NCBI RefSeq assembly: GCF_020536995.1
Contig: NC_068356.1
Location: forward strand, 29,473,835 to 29,537,834
From: Dreissena polymorpha
Taxonomy: Eukaryota > Mollusca > Bivalvia > Myida > Dreissenidae
Length of the DNA: 64,000 nt
Direction: 5' to 3'
Of the stretch, positions 11,306-23,600 are shown in pieces. The notes beneath the pieces were generated by a model. The model saw only the letters and a list, made by a program, of their open reading frames with translations. It did no database searches and had not been told where the DNA came from. Position numbers and translations under genes: made by a program. The first letter of the stretch is position 1; each line of letters opens with the position of its first letter.

Positions 11306-13174
11306 CTCGGTCGTCCTAATAACTTACTTAAATGTAACACTTTAAAACAAAATAAGTATCGTTTTGTTTTGTTCATCGACAATTATTTATAAAACAAGTT
11401 GTCTTTAGTTATGTAGGTTTTTCGGCGAGGCAATTAAATACTACTATTTGTTGAGAAGTGCATTTGATACAAAAAAGATTCATTATAGGCCAAGAACCAT
11501 TGATATGAAGTATATGCTTTACGCAGATGAACATACCGGGAATAATCAGGGACCTATACAACTTTTGTTTGTATAGGTCCCTGAAATAATTAAAACGCTA
11601 CGTCATGTTACACCTTTAATCCACCAAGTGTCCTTACTATTTATTTGTCACAATCCCGGGCTTATGCCTGTTTTCACTACCTGTAACGTTATTGCAATCT
11701 ACAGACTTAGGAACATTGTCTATATATTTTTGTATTATCACTAGTATCGTAAGAAGACAATCAAAACATGTAAAATATTATTTATTATACAAACCAAACA
11801 GCTAGCCAAAATATACTATACCGAGTGTATGGTGTTTGTTTAAAAGTGGTATTAAAATCACATAACAATAGTCATTCCATTCGCAATGTACAGGTACAAT
11901 GATGGTTATATACATTTATTGTAAAACCATGTCTTAGATTTAAGGTAGGGTATTGTAAATATTAAAATACGCACGCGGCATTATCCGGTAATCTCTTAAA
12001 TGACCATGCCGTTCAAACAATATAACAGCTTAAACGTATATACAGCCTCTCTGAATAGTGGAATAAGCAGCAGACTACAACACAGTGTAATAAATAGAAG
12101 ACGTCGTGTTTATTTGTTTTATTTGACCGGGGATTGCATTCCTCTTTCGTATGAAGAAAACCAACATCACCACACACACGTTTTAGGGACCATCAATTGA
12201 ACTGTATGACTTACAATATCACATCATTTAATATATGACATCACAAGCAAACACGAACTTTGTGATAAAAATAACCACGAACAAAATATAGTTTTTAGAA
12301 AGTAATACAGTTTTAATCAATACATTACACTCACGGACTCAGGTGTATTTGCGTTTGTATTCAGAAATTACGTAGATCTAGTAAGAGTTACTAAATTAGC
12401 CCACAATAATAAAATGCAATCAAGGCCATGTACATACACCACTATCACATATTTATAACAGGGCGTTTCCAAATTTAAGCCAACTACAACACTTTATTAA
12501 TCTTAAACAATGCAATGAATAATACACCAACAAATTCATGTATAAAATTATATTTGCTTGTCAAAATGACCAAATGGGTGTGTTACACATTAAAAGAAAG
12601 AAACTGCTCATAAAGTCTTATAAGCTTTCACTTTCCATATACAAATTATTGTACAGCTTATTACACCAAACATTTGACATTCTAGCATAAAATTAAGGCC
12701 ATACAACTCTGACAGAACAGACACATCATTTATAAATAATAATAATGAAACATCTTAAATTACTTGAATTTATGTTACATCACAACATGTATTGCTGGTT
12801 TCCAACCTTTGTAACATAAGTAAAGCATACATTCCTTGTAATTAATGGTAACTTTATGCAATCTATTACCAACAAGTTGCAATTTCATTTTCACTTTTTT
12901 TTTAGTTGTTTTAACCCCTCACCATTTATTTATGTTTGATTCAATTACATAATGTATACTTTTTTTGTAAATATTTGTTGTTTTATTTCAGAAAATCAAA
13001 TCAGTTTCTCAATATCAGTAGTCTAAACCAGCCACAACAAAAACAAGCATTTTACAATGGTAAAACAATGCAGCACCATATAGCCTTAATAAGATTTTTT
13101 TATGAGAATACAACTGGAAGAGAAAATACCAATGCAATCAAACCTACTAACTATTACCAAAATCTATAATTTAA
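11306..13174. other. No gene; one perfect 15-bp hairpin
   Basis: AT-rich with no recognised exon. At 11,547-11,583 CAGGGACCTATACAA and its exact reverse complement are separated by 7 nt. No T-tract or partner gene gives it a role. Confidence 0.4.
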
Positions 13175-14036
13175 CAAGGGCTGTTTGTAAAACATGCATG
13201 CCCCCCATATGGGCTGTCCGTTGTAGTGGCAGCCATCGTGTGAATACGTTTTTTGTCACTGTGACCTTGACCTTTGACCTAGTGACCTGAAAATCAATAG
13301 GGGTCATCTGCCAGTCACGATCAATGTACCTATGAAGTGTCATGATCCTAGGCAAAAGCGTTCTTGAGTTATCATCCGAAAATCATTTTACTATTTCCGG
13401 TCACCGTGACCTTGACCTTTACCCTTGTGACCTCAAAATCAATAGAGGTAATCTGCGAGTCATGATCAATCTACCTGTGAAGTTTCATGATCTAGGCATA
13501 TGCGTTCTTGAGTTATCATCCGAAAACCATTTTACTATTTCGGGTCACTGTGACCTTGACCTAGTGACCTCAAAATCAATAGGGGTCATCTGCGAGTCAT
13601 GATCAATCTACCCATGAAGTTTCATGATCCTAGGCGTATGCATTCTTGAGTTATCATCCGGAAACCATTTTACTATTTCGGGTCACCGTGACCTTGACCT
13701 TTGACCTAGTGACCTCAAAATCAATAGGGGTCATCTGCGAGTCATGATCAATCTACCCATGAAGTTTCATGATCCTAGGCGTATGCCTTCTTGAGTTATC
13801 ATTCAAAAACCATTTTACTATTTCGGGTCACCGTGACCTTGACCTTTGACCTAGTGACCTCAAAATCAATAGGGGTCATCTGCGAGTCATGATCAATGTA
13901 CCTATGAAGTTTCATGATCCTAGGCCCAAGCGTTCTTGAGTTATCGTCTGACAACCACCTGGTGGACGGACCGACCGACAGACAGACCGACCGACATGAG
14001 CGAAGCAATATACCCCCTCTTCTTCGAAGGGGGGCA
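13175..14036 (-). mobile_element. Helitron-like element, family A, tandem ~145-bp core
   Basis: On the minus strand it begins A|TGCCCCCCTTCGAAGAAG and ends AAACAGCCCTTG|T, with no target duplication, as expected for insertion between A and T. Order from the 5' end: hairpin-forming terminus, GACC/GACA microsatellite, about five tandem units of ~145 bp, then a unique 3' segment with CCATATGGGGGGCATGCATG. This is the left segment/core/microsatellite/right segment plan known for bivalve pearl-like elements. Non-coding. It lies about 600 bp beyond the WIPI2 stop codon and could be part of its 3' UTR. Confidence 0.75.
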
Positions 14037-14637
14037 TAAATATTGTAGTTACATTCGAATATAAAACGTAACAGTGCAAATGTGTAAGTAAGTAAAAGTA
14101 CCAATTAACAAGAAGTACCTCAATTAAATTTGCATGGACTTTCCAATAAAGACTAGACAAGACACTAATATATGGACACTCAGACTACAAATGTTCTCAG
14201 TAACAATTTTATCTTTCATATTAGCCAACACAAACGTGTTCAAATGTAAGCAATGTTTTGAATTTACTATTAACTTTTCCAATGAAGATTTAGCTGGCTT
14301 TTGTCATTGAGATTGTTTGTAGTCCTGGTTAAATGGTCTTATACAACCTTGGTCAACAATTAAATAAAGGTCACACCTGTACACTGTAAAGGTGATAGAT
14401 TTAAAATTTCCCCTCGTGACAAAATGCTTCCTCTATTTATGACATTATATAACACAGATGGAAACTGAATTCTTTACAAGAATACCTTCTGTAAAAAAAG
14501 GCTCCTCATGTAATTATTCAGAACCTGTTCCATTGTATTACTGGTAAAACTGTTGTATTGTTTACAACTTAGGCAAACATATTTGTCATTCCATGATCAT
14601 TTGCTGAATAAGATTGTTTCACAACATAAGATTGCAG
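14037..14637 (-). other. Probable 3' UTR of WIPI2
   Basis: This is the sequence directly downstream of the WIPI2 stop codon on the minus strand. No other gene is visible. I did not find a convincing AATAAA close to the stop, so the true 3' end is unknown. Confidence 0.4.
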
Positions 14638-17600
14638 TCATTCCACTTTATGAGTCATTGGAGGAAACTCATTATCATCATCCAATCGCAGCGCTTGTAA
14701 TCCTGCTCCTGCATTTCCAACGTCATGTCCTGTTGCCCCACCTTCAAATTCTTGAAATGGCTGGGAGTCTGAAAATACAATTCATGTGATTTCAAAATCA
14801 GTTTTCCAAGTAAACTTATAAATGTTTCCACATACAAATAGATTAATCAAGTGTCAAAAAGATAGTTTGTTCAGTTTGTCTACACTTATTAACAACACAC
14901 TATATGTCCAAGCAACTGAAAGTATCATTCAACAATTTTATAGTATTTACCACAGAAATATAGACTTATAATTTGCCAACCTAAACTGTGGTTGCAGGGA
15001 CTTGTTGACAGACTTGCAAATTTTGGAAAAAAAGATAATTTAATGTATTTTTTAAGGGGCCTTTTCACAGATTTTGGAATGTTTTGAAGTTTGTCATTAA
15101 ATACTTTATAGTGATAAATGTTAAAGCGGGTATATACGATTTTTATATGTGTTTAATTGTAAAATATTGATAAAATATGTTACAATAACACAAAACAGTC
15201 AAGAAAAATTGAACATTAAAGCCGAATTTCATAAAATGCAGCAAAGACAAATAAGCGCCCCGAGCCGATAGTGACGTACATATTTTCCTACAATAACCGA
15301 AGCATTCGTCTTTGTATTAGGATCGGAGATAGTGTTCGTGTGTCGTATGAATAGATATCGTTGCAGGAATGCAAATAAACCGTAAAACTAAGTTTAGATG
15401 CACATTGTACATGTATGGTGTACATGCTGGCGAATTCGGCTGTACAGCCGTTTTCAATTTCAGAATTAATTATCTGGCTTATTTCGCATTTTTCGACACA
15501 TGTTCTTCTTAACTTTTATTTCAATTTATTTTGAAATATATATATAATAAGTTTTTTACACAGTTTATATAAATTCATAAATATTTGACAAAATCGTATA
15601 TACCCGCTTTAACATTGGATATAAAAAGCTCCAGTAAAAAAATCAAGAATAAAATTTTAAAAAGAAAAAAAGGTAACCCTCATCAGGGCTCGAACCACTG
15701 ACCCCTGGAGTCCTGGAGTAAAAAATCTCCCACTTAGACCACTCGGCCATCCTTCCAGATACAATGTCAGGTGTATTTTATACTTTATATAACCAATCCT
15801 CGTAGTTTCACAAAATATAACAACAACAACAGAACTCTCCAAATTATTAATTTGTTTCGCGTTGCAATGCTTGATAATTTTCTGATTTTTAAATCGTCAA
15901 AAGATGCATATAATGGCTATTTTAGAGCATGGTAAATGTTCAGTATTACTGTTTCCTCACAAATATCATAACTAAATCGAAAATTTGTGAATCTGAAACA
16001 ACTTTTTTCAATTTTGTCAATTTACCCAAACGTGAAAAGGCCCCTTGAAATAAAATAATAAACATGCAAGAAAGATTTTTTATTAATTGCATACCCTAGG
16101 ATTCGTAATCAGGACCAAGGTAAAAACAACTGCACCACTTTGGCTTTGAACATTAAAACATATTTTAATCTTATTAAGATGCTTATCTATAATCAATCAA
16201 TGTTGTTGTTTTTGTTTTTTTAAGTCATAGGTGTAATTTTGAATTGAATGCATCAGTTTGATTTTAATGTTTTTTGAAAAAATATCAATTTGTAAAACAG
16301 TGAACAAGACCCTGAAACACATTTCAAAAGGTATTTTAACTTATTTCCCTAGTAAAGTAGGCAAACAATAACCATACTATACAAGTAAATTAAATGAATA
16401 ATAGAAAGGAAAATTCGGATTCATATTGCAATGAAAACTATATGTCTTTTACACAAATTCTCTTAACTTAAACATATTCCTTTGGTTAATCAAATGTAAT
16501 ATAATACAAAAGGAGCAATTTGATAGCAACAAATTAGTAAAAAGTCCACATAAATATAATCCAATAGAGTATCAAACTCATTACTTAGGAGCCATTCAAA
16601 GAAATGATACTTCCTATTTCTTTAACCAACTGTGCTATCATACTTGGTAATTTACCCTGTCCAACCTATGAACTTCTCCTTCTAATGAAGTCAAAATGTA
16701 ACCATAAAAAGGGCCTTACAAAAAGGCCCATTTCATTAAATAATTATTATCTCAAAATGAATAAACTATTTGATTATTATACATAGCAAGTGTCATCCAT
16801 TATTATATGCCGTCCTATTTTTTTTTCAAATACACATTTTTTTTAAGTTGACCCCTGGGGACCTTTTAAATAACATGGTCACTTTAAAACTCAAGACAAT
16901 ACCAAAATAATATTGAAATAATGCATATACAAATGTATAGTGTTTACAGTACTGCTACAACACAATATCAATAGTCATGCAAGCATGGAACCTGTGAACC
17001 TATTACGAGCATTTCTTTTCAAAAATGTAAGAAAATATGCAAAAAATAAATAAGGTAAAGATTGACTGAAATTAATTTATTTTTTCGAATACTTAAATGA
17101 CTTTAATTTTGGAAAACACCTTTTATCAGACTTTTAAACGTGTGTGTTCATCATGTGACATGTGTTTGTTTAAACAGAATGGCGGCCATAAAACTGGCAA
17201 ACCCATGCAAGAAGTCAGTGGATGAATGCAAGGAGTCAGTGAACTGTAATATTTGTGTTATTTGGTTTGTATACCAGTCATAGACAATGCCTTTAACTGA
17301 TTGCTTAGATTATTCCTTTGAAATGATGGTAGTTAGTCAATAATAATTTCACAATTTTAATTTTGTATCATTTTTATTATGATGTCATGTAGAGCCAAGT
17401 TTGCTTATGAAAATGAGTTTTTTGTTATTAAAAACTTAGAGTGATAACGGTGATATGGAAATTACTTGTTACTTAACATAAATTATGAAATAATAAATAA
17501 ACTTTTAGCAGTCAAATATATATATTTCTTTGTAAATAAATATAAAAGACATACAATTAAATAGCATTGGTTTACACAAAAAAGTAATATACAAGTGCAA

Positions 17601-20600
17601 ATGCAAAGCTGAAATAAATTTATATGAATGTTGTCTTGTGCATATGATATGAAATGTCAACAACAATTAAAACAATTATGATCAGATGCAGGAACATTTC
17701 AAGCAAACCAGCATGGATACATTGGTGATTAAAACCAAACCTTAACTACAAAAGATGCCACATAAATGAACATAAAAAGCCTGTGACAGAACATATATGT
17801 ATAGTCATACATACATGAGCCCGGTAGTGATGAATGGTCTGTAAATAAAGTATAACCAACAGTTGGATATCATTTATGTTTCATCATATTGAATTGGTAG
17901 AAAACATGTTTGAAACAAGACTATTGCCAAGCAATATAATGTTCCCTACCAGACCCACTATTGTCAGATTTTTTAAACTGTTGCCATAGCATTCAGAATT
18001 TTTTATGCGTAGGAACAAAATGAAATGACGTGCATAATGTCCATATTGCCATTTATCCATGTTTCAAGTTTCATGAAAAAATATGAAGAACTTTTAAAGT
18101 TATCGCAGGATCCAGAAAAGTGTGACAGACAGACGCACAGAGCGCAAACCATAAGTCCCCTCCTATGAAACCGGTAGGGGACAATAAGCATGCCAATGCA
18201 ATTGCAACATTAATTGCTTCTATAGGATGACAGGCCATATTAAGGCCAACAAGAATTTACCAATTCTGAGCAAGATGTTTTTCACTATAGACTTAAAAAG
18301 GTGTTGTTCACAGGTTTTGGCCTTTTAATGTCTCCCACCAATATAGTGGGGGACATATTGTTTTGCCCTGTCTGTTGGTTTGTTTGTTTGCCCCAACTTT
18401 AACATTTGCCATAACTTTTGCAATATTGAAGATAGCAACTTCATATTTGGCATGCATGTGTATCTCATAGAGCTGCACATTTTGAGCCGTGAAAGGTCAA
18501 GGTCATCCTTCAAGGTCAAAGGTCATATATATGGGGACATAGTGTTTCACAAACACATCACTTGTTTAAGTTTCAACTATTTGTCATTTGATGTTTTGAA
18601 TTCATAAATGTACACAGCAGAATTAAAAGGCGTCAGTATAGTAGCAGAAATGGAATTTGAGAAAGAGAAAAACAATGACAAAAGTTGAGTCATTTTGGGC
18701 TATATCCAGTGACCTTTTAAATAACAGAAAATTGCAAGAACCTCTATACTATTTTGACAATTGCATAATGATATTAATTTTATACTTTACATATGTACGT
18801 GATCCATGCTTTGTCACAAAACATAACATAAACATCAGAAACACCCCAAATTATTCAATTGTTTTGTATTTTATTTAGTATGAGTTTATGTTATAAGAGT
18901 TATTTTGCTTGCTGATGTATAGCGCTATTTTATATCTTAAATATGTGACAACAAATTGGAAAGTCGCCTTTCGGTCAATCTGTGAACAAGTCCCTTTAAA
19001 AAGGAAAGCTGTAACTCATCTGAGATTGAACATATTGTGTGCATTACAAGTAAATTGTAAGCACTTCGAAAGATATAACTTTAATTACTGTATATAACAT
19101 ATCTCGATTTTACATCACAAAGAAAACACCAAAGTTTATTTAAAATATAAACTGGCAATAGCTAAAATTATGGCATGTAAAATGCAACCTGTAATTATCA
19201 TGAAAGGCTGATATTATTTAAGCAAGACAAGGGCTGTTTGTAAAACATGCATGCCCCCCCATATTGGCTCTCCGTTGTAGTGACAGCCATTGTGTGAATA
19301 TGTTTTTGTCACTGTGACCTTGACCTTTGACCTAGTGACCTGAAATCAATAGGGGTCATCTGCCAGTCATGATCAATCTACCTATCAAGTTTCATGATCC
19401 TAGGAATAAGCGTTCTTAAGTTATCATCCGGAAACCATTTTACTATTTCGGGTCACCTTGAACTTGACCTTTGACCTAGTGACCTCAAAATCGATAGGGG
19501 TCATCTGCGAGTCATAATCAATGTACCTATGAAGTTTCATGATCCTAGGCATAAGCATTCTTGAGTTATCATCGGAAAACCATCTTACTATTTCGGGTCA
19601 CCATGACCTTGACCTTTGACCTAGTGACCTCAAAATCAATAGGGGTCATCTGCGAGTCATGATCAATGTACCTATGAAGTTTTATGTTCGTAGCCATTAG
19701 CGTTCTTGAGTTATCATCCGGAAACCATTTTACTATTTCAGGTCACCGTGACCTTGACCTTCGATATAGTGACCTGAAAATCAATAGGGGTCAACTGCGA
19801 GTCATGATCAATCTACCTATCAAGTTTCATGATCCTAGGCATAAGCGTTCTTGAGTTATCATCGGGAAACCATTTTACTATTTCGGGTCATTGTGACCTT
19901 GACCTTTGACCTAGTGACCTGAAAATCAATAAGGTCATCTGCGAGTCATGATCAATCTACCTATCAAGTTTCATGATCCTAGGCCTAAGGGTTCTTGAGT
20001 TATCATCCGGAAACCATTTTACTATTTCGGGTCATTAAGACCTTGACCTTTGACCTAGTGACCTGAAAATCAATAGGGGTCATCTGCGAGTCATGATCAA
20101 TCAACCTATCAAGTTTCATGATCCTAGGCCTAAGCGTTCTTGAGTTATCATCCGGAAACCATTTTACTATTTCGGGTCACCGTGACCTTGACCTTTGACC
20201 TAGTGACCTGAAAATCAATAAGGGTCATCTGCGAGTCATGATCAATGTACCTATGAAGTTTCATGATCCTAGGCCCAAGCGTTCTTGAGTTATCATCCGG
20301 AAACCACCTGGTGGACGGACCGACAGACCGACCGACAGACATGTGCAAAGCAATATACCCCATCTTCTTCGAAGGGGGGCATAAATATAAGTTGTGTCCA
20401 TGCAACTGATTAGACTGATATCTACAATACATTGGTGGAAAGTAATCGGAAGCAAATGCATGCAGTAACAAATGCAAAATACATTTAAACAAAAACAGTC
20501 ATAAACCAACAAAAGTATTTGTTTGTCAATAGAATTGTTATTTCCTTTTGAACAAAAATGAAAACTTCATTAACGTGTTTTAAAGAGGAACCTCGGTGAT

Positions 20601-23600
20601 TTTACACCATCAAATAGACCCATTAGACCACCAGCACTTTGCATTAAAACAAATCAAAGGACACAATTGATACAATCTCAACAAGGGCTGTTTGTAAAAC
20701 ATGCATGCCCCCCATATGGGCTGTCTGTTGTAGTGGCAGCCATTATGTGAATACGTTTTTTGTCACTGTGATCTTGACCTTTGACCTAGTGACCTGGAAA
20801 TCAATAGGGGTCATCTGCGAGTCATGATCAATGTACCTATGAAGTGTCATGATCCTAGGCAAAAGCGTTCTTGAGTTATCATCCGGAAACAATTTTACTG
20901 TTTCGGGTCACATTGACCTTGACCTTTGACCTAGTGACCTGAAAATCAATAGGGGTCATCTGCGAGTCATGATCAATGTACCTATGAAGTTTCATGATCC
21001 TAGGCGTAAGCGTTCTTGAGTTATCATCCGGAAACCATTTAACTATTTCGGGTCACCGTGACCTTGACCTTTGACCTAGTGACCTCAAAATCAATAGGGG
21101 TCATCTGCGAGTCATGATCATTCTACCCATGAAGTTTCATGATCCTGGGCATATGTGTTCTTGAGTTTTCATCCGGAAACCATTTTACTATTTCAGGTCA
21201 CCGTGACCTTGACCTTCGACCTAGTGACCTCAAAATCCATAGGGGTCATCTGCGAGTCATGATCAATCTACCCATGAAGTTTCATGATCCTAGGCATATG
21301 TGTTCTTGAGCTATCATCCGAAAATCATTTTACTATTTCGGGTCACCGTGACCTTGACCTTCGACCTAGTGACCTCAAAATCAATAGGGGTCATCTGCGA
21401 GTCATGATCAATCTACCCATGAAGTTTCATGATCCTAGGCATATGCGTTCTTGAGTTATCATCCGGAAACCATTTTACTATTTCGGGTCACCATGACCTT
21501 GACCTTTGACCTAGTGACCTCAAAATCAATAGGGGTCATCTGCAAGTCATGATCAATCTACCTATCAAGTTTCATGATCCTAGGCATATGCGTTCTTGAG
21601 TTATCATCTGGAAACCATTTTACTATTTCGGGTCACCATGACCTTGACCTTTGACCTAGTGACCTCAAAATCAATAGGGGTCATCTGCGAGTCATGATCT
21701 ATCTACCTATGAAGTTTCATGATCCTAGGCCTAAGCGTTCTTGAGTTATCATCCGGAAACCACCTGGTGGACCGACATGTGCAAAGCAATCTACCCCTCT
21801 TCTTCGAAGGGGGGCATAATAAATGTGCTAGGAAACACTGACTGCTTCAGATGGACTCAAATCAGGCTATCTTCAAAGAAAACTTCAATGTGTTATGGAC
21901 CTTTGGTAATGTAGAGGATGCCATATGTTTTACAGAAAATTACGTTTATTTCACACCTCCTATTTAACTCCTAATTCTGATTTCTTCACATTCAAATTTC
22001 CTCACATTTTATTTATCACTGACAACATTTGTGAACGTAATATTAAGAGATTGTTATCAATATTAGGGTATCTGAATATTTTAATACTGCCTAGTTAAGT
22101 ATCTAGATAGGTAAAAAGGACCCAAACTTCATGCTAAGGTAGACTAAATCTGCTCCTTTGCAAATTCAATTGCAGAAATCCCCTAAATACATCCCCTACA
22201 GCCATATACAATTTTAATTTAGTTGCTGTAACAAAAGGTACATGTATACTCATACAAACAGGCCCAAAGACTTCAGTTATTAGGTATGCAAATGATAGAA
22301 TTAAGTGAACATTTTAACAAATAAAAAGTAATACTTTTGTTATGGACATAAATGTTACAAAAGCATTGTTCAAATAATACATTCAGATTCATGTACGATG
22401 TGCAGTAATATCAATAACACGCTAAAACATGACTTATACCCCCAGCACCACTTTGTAAGATTTGTTCATGGGCAGATAACTCCAGATTGTGCGAATCCAT
22501 GGGAAAAATGTACCGTTTGGCAAATTTCTAGGGTACATCATTAGGACGAGGTGTCTTGTTTGTCTGCACTTTATGTTGATGATGTATTTTTAATTTTATC
22601 GGTAAAGAAATTTGAAAAGTCTTTTGCTTCACAAAATAAAACAAAACATTTTTCATAAAAACTGACATACCGAATAACAAAGCGACCGAGTGACACCAAT
22701 ATTTTATTTAAACATGGCGGGTGCTATAAATATGTTAAAATAAATACCAGTGCAGATATATCAAACAAAAAAGAAACAAAATGTTAAATAAACATGACAA
22801 CTAATATCATTCAAAGCACACAAATGTAACATTTGTTAAAAACAATTATAGAAAGTATACACAGTTTCCTGAACAGAAAGGGTCACTTAAAGGGGGCTCA
22901 CGTGTTTACCTCTGCCGTCCAGGATAATATCAATTTCCGAGATCTCCTTACTGCCCACCATCTGTGGCCCTGGATGACCCTGGTGTAGCACTGTTGCATA
23001 GCTCTCTAGCCGCCAGGGTGAGGTGGATGCTTGGGGCAGGGCCGTATCTTTCTTTGGCGACGACGAGTACGGCCTAGGCATTTCGGAACTCAAACTCGGG
23101 TGTGGCTTACCTGTGTGGCCGCGAGGCGGGGTGCTGTCAGAGCCGGAATCGGGTCGTCGTACTGAGCCTGCGTAACTGATTGGGTTGGAGGCCTGTATGA
23201 GAGGGCGGTCTACGGCGCTGCCTGGGGGCTCAGAGACCATGCCTCCTTCAGTTATACGGCCATCCAAACTGAAAATCATTAATTGTTAGTATTAGCTGAA
23301 TGAATCCCAGCACTAACTTGAAAAGGTAAATTTAATTTATAACAGTTTTTAATCACAATTTGGATAATAAATGTCTAATATGCTCATCAAAGCAAAACTT
23401 ATACATAGATTGTCAAATAGGGTATTTTCAGCATTTGTATATTTTCTGCAATAAACATATCTATTGTGCTTGCTTGTTTTTGAACACCATATATTTAATC
23501 CCATTACAACCAAAAACAATTACCAACAGTTGAAACTATACCTGTGCTGTCTCAACAGAGTGCACTCTCCCCCTTCATTAGGGTCAAGGTTGTAAATATA

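Noticed and set aside
13200-21800. Regular repeats that could suggest a CRISPR array
   Set aside because: Units of ~145 bp are contiguous with no unique spacers, in a eukaryotic intron-rich setting. They are Helitron tandem cores.
22887-22909. WIPI2 ending at the in-frame stop at 22,887
   Set aside because: A GTAAAC donor lies at 22,909-22,904 and a phase-matched exon with the conserved WIPI2 C-terminus exists at 14,638-14,768. A read-through isoform is possible but not the likely main form.
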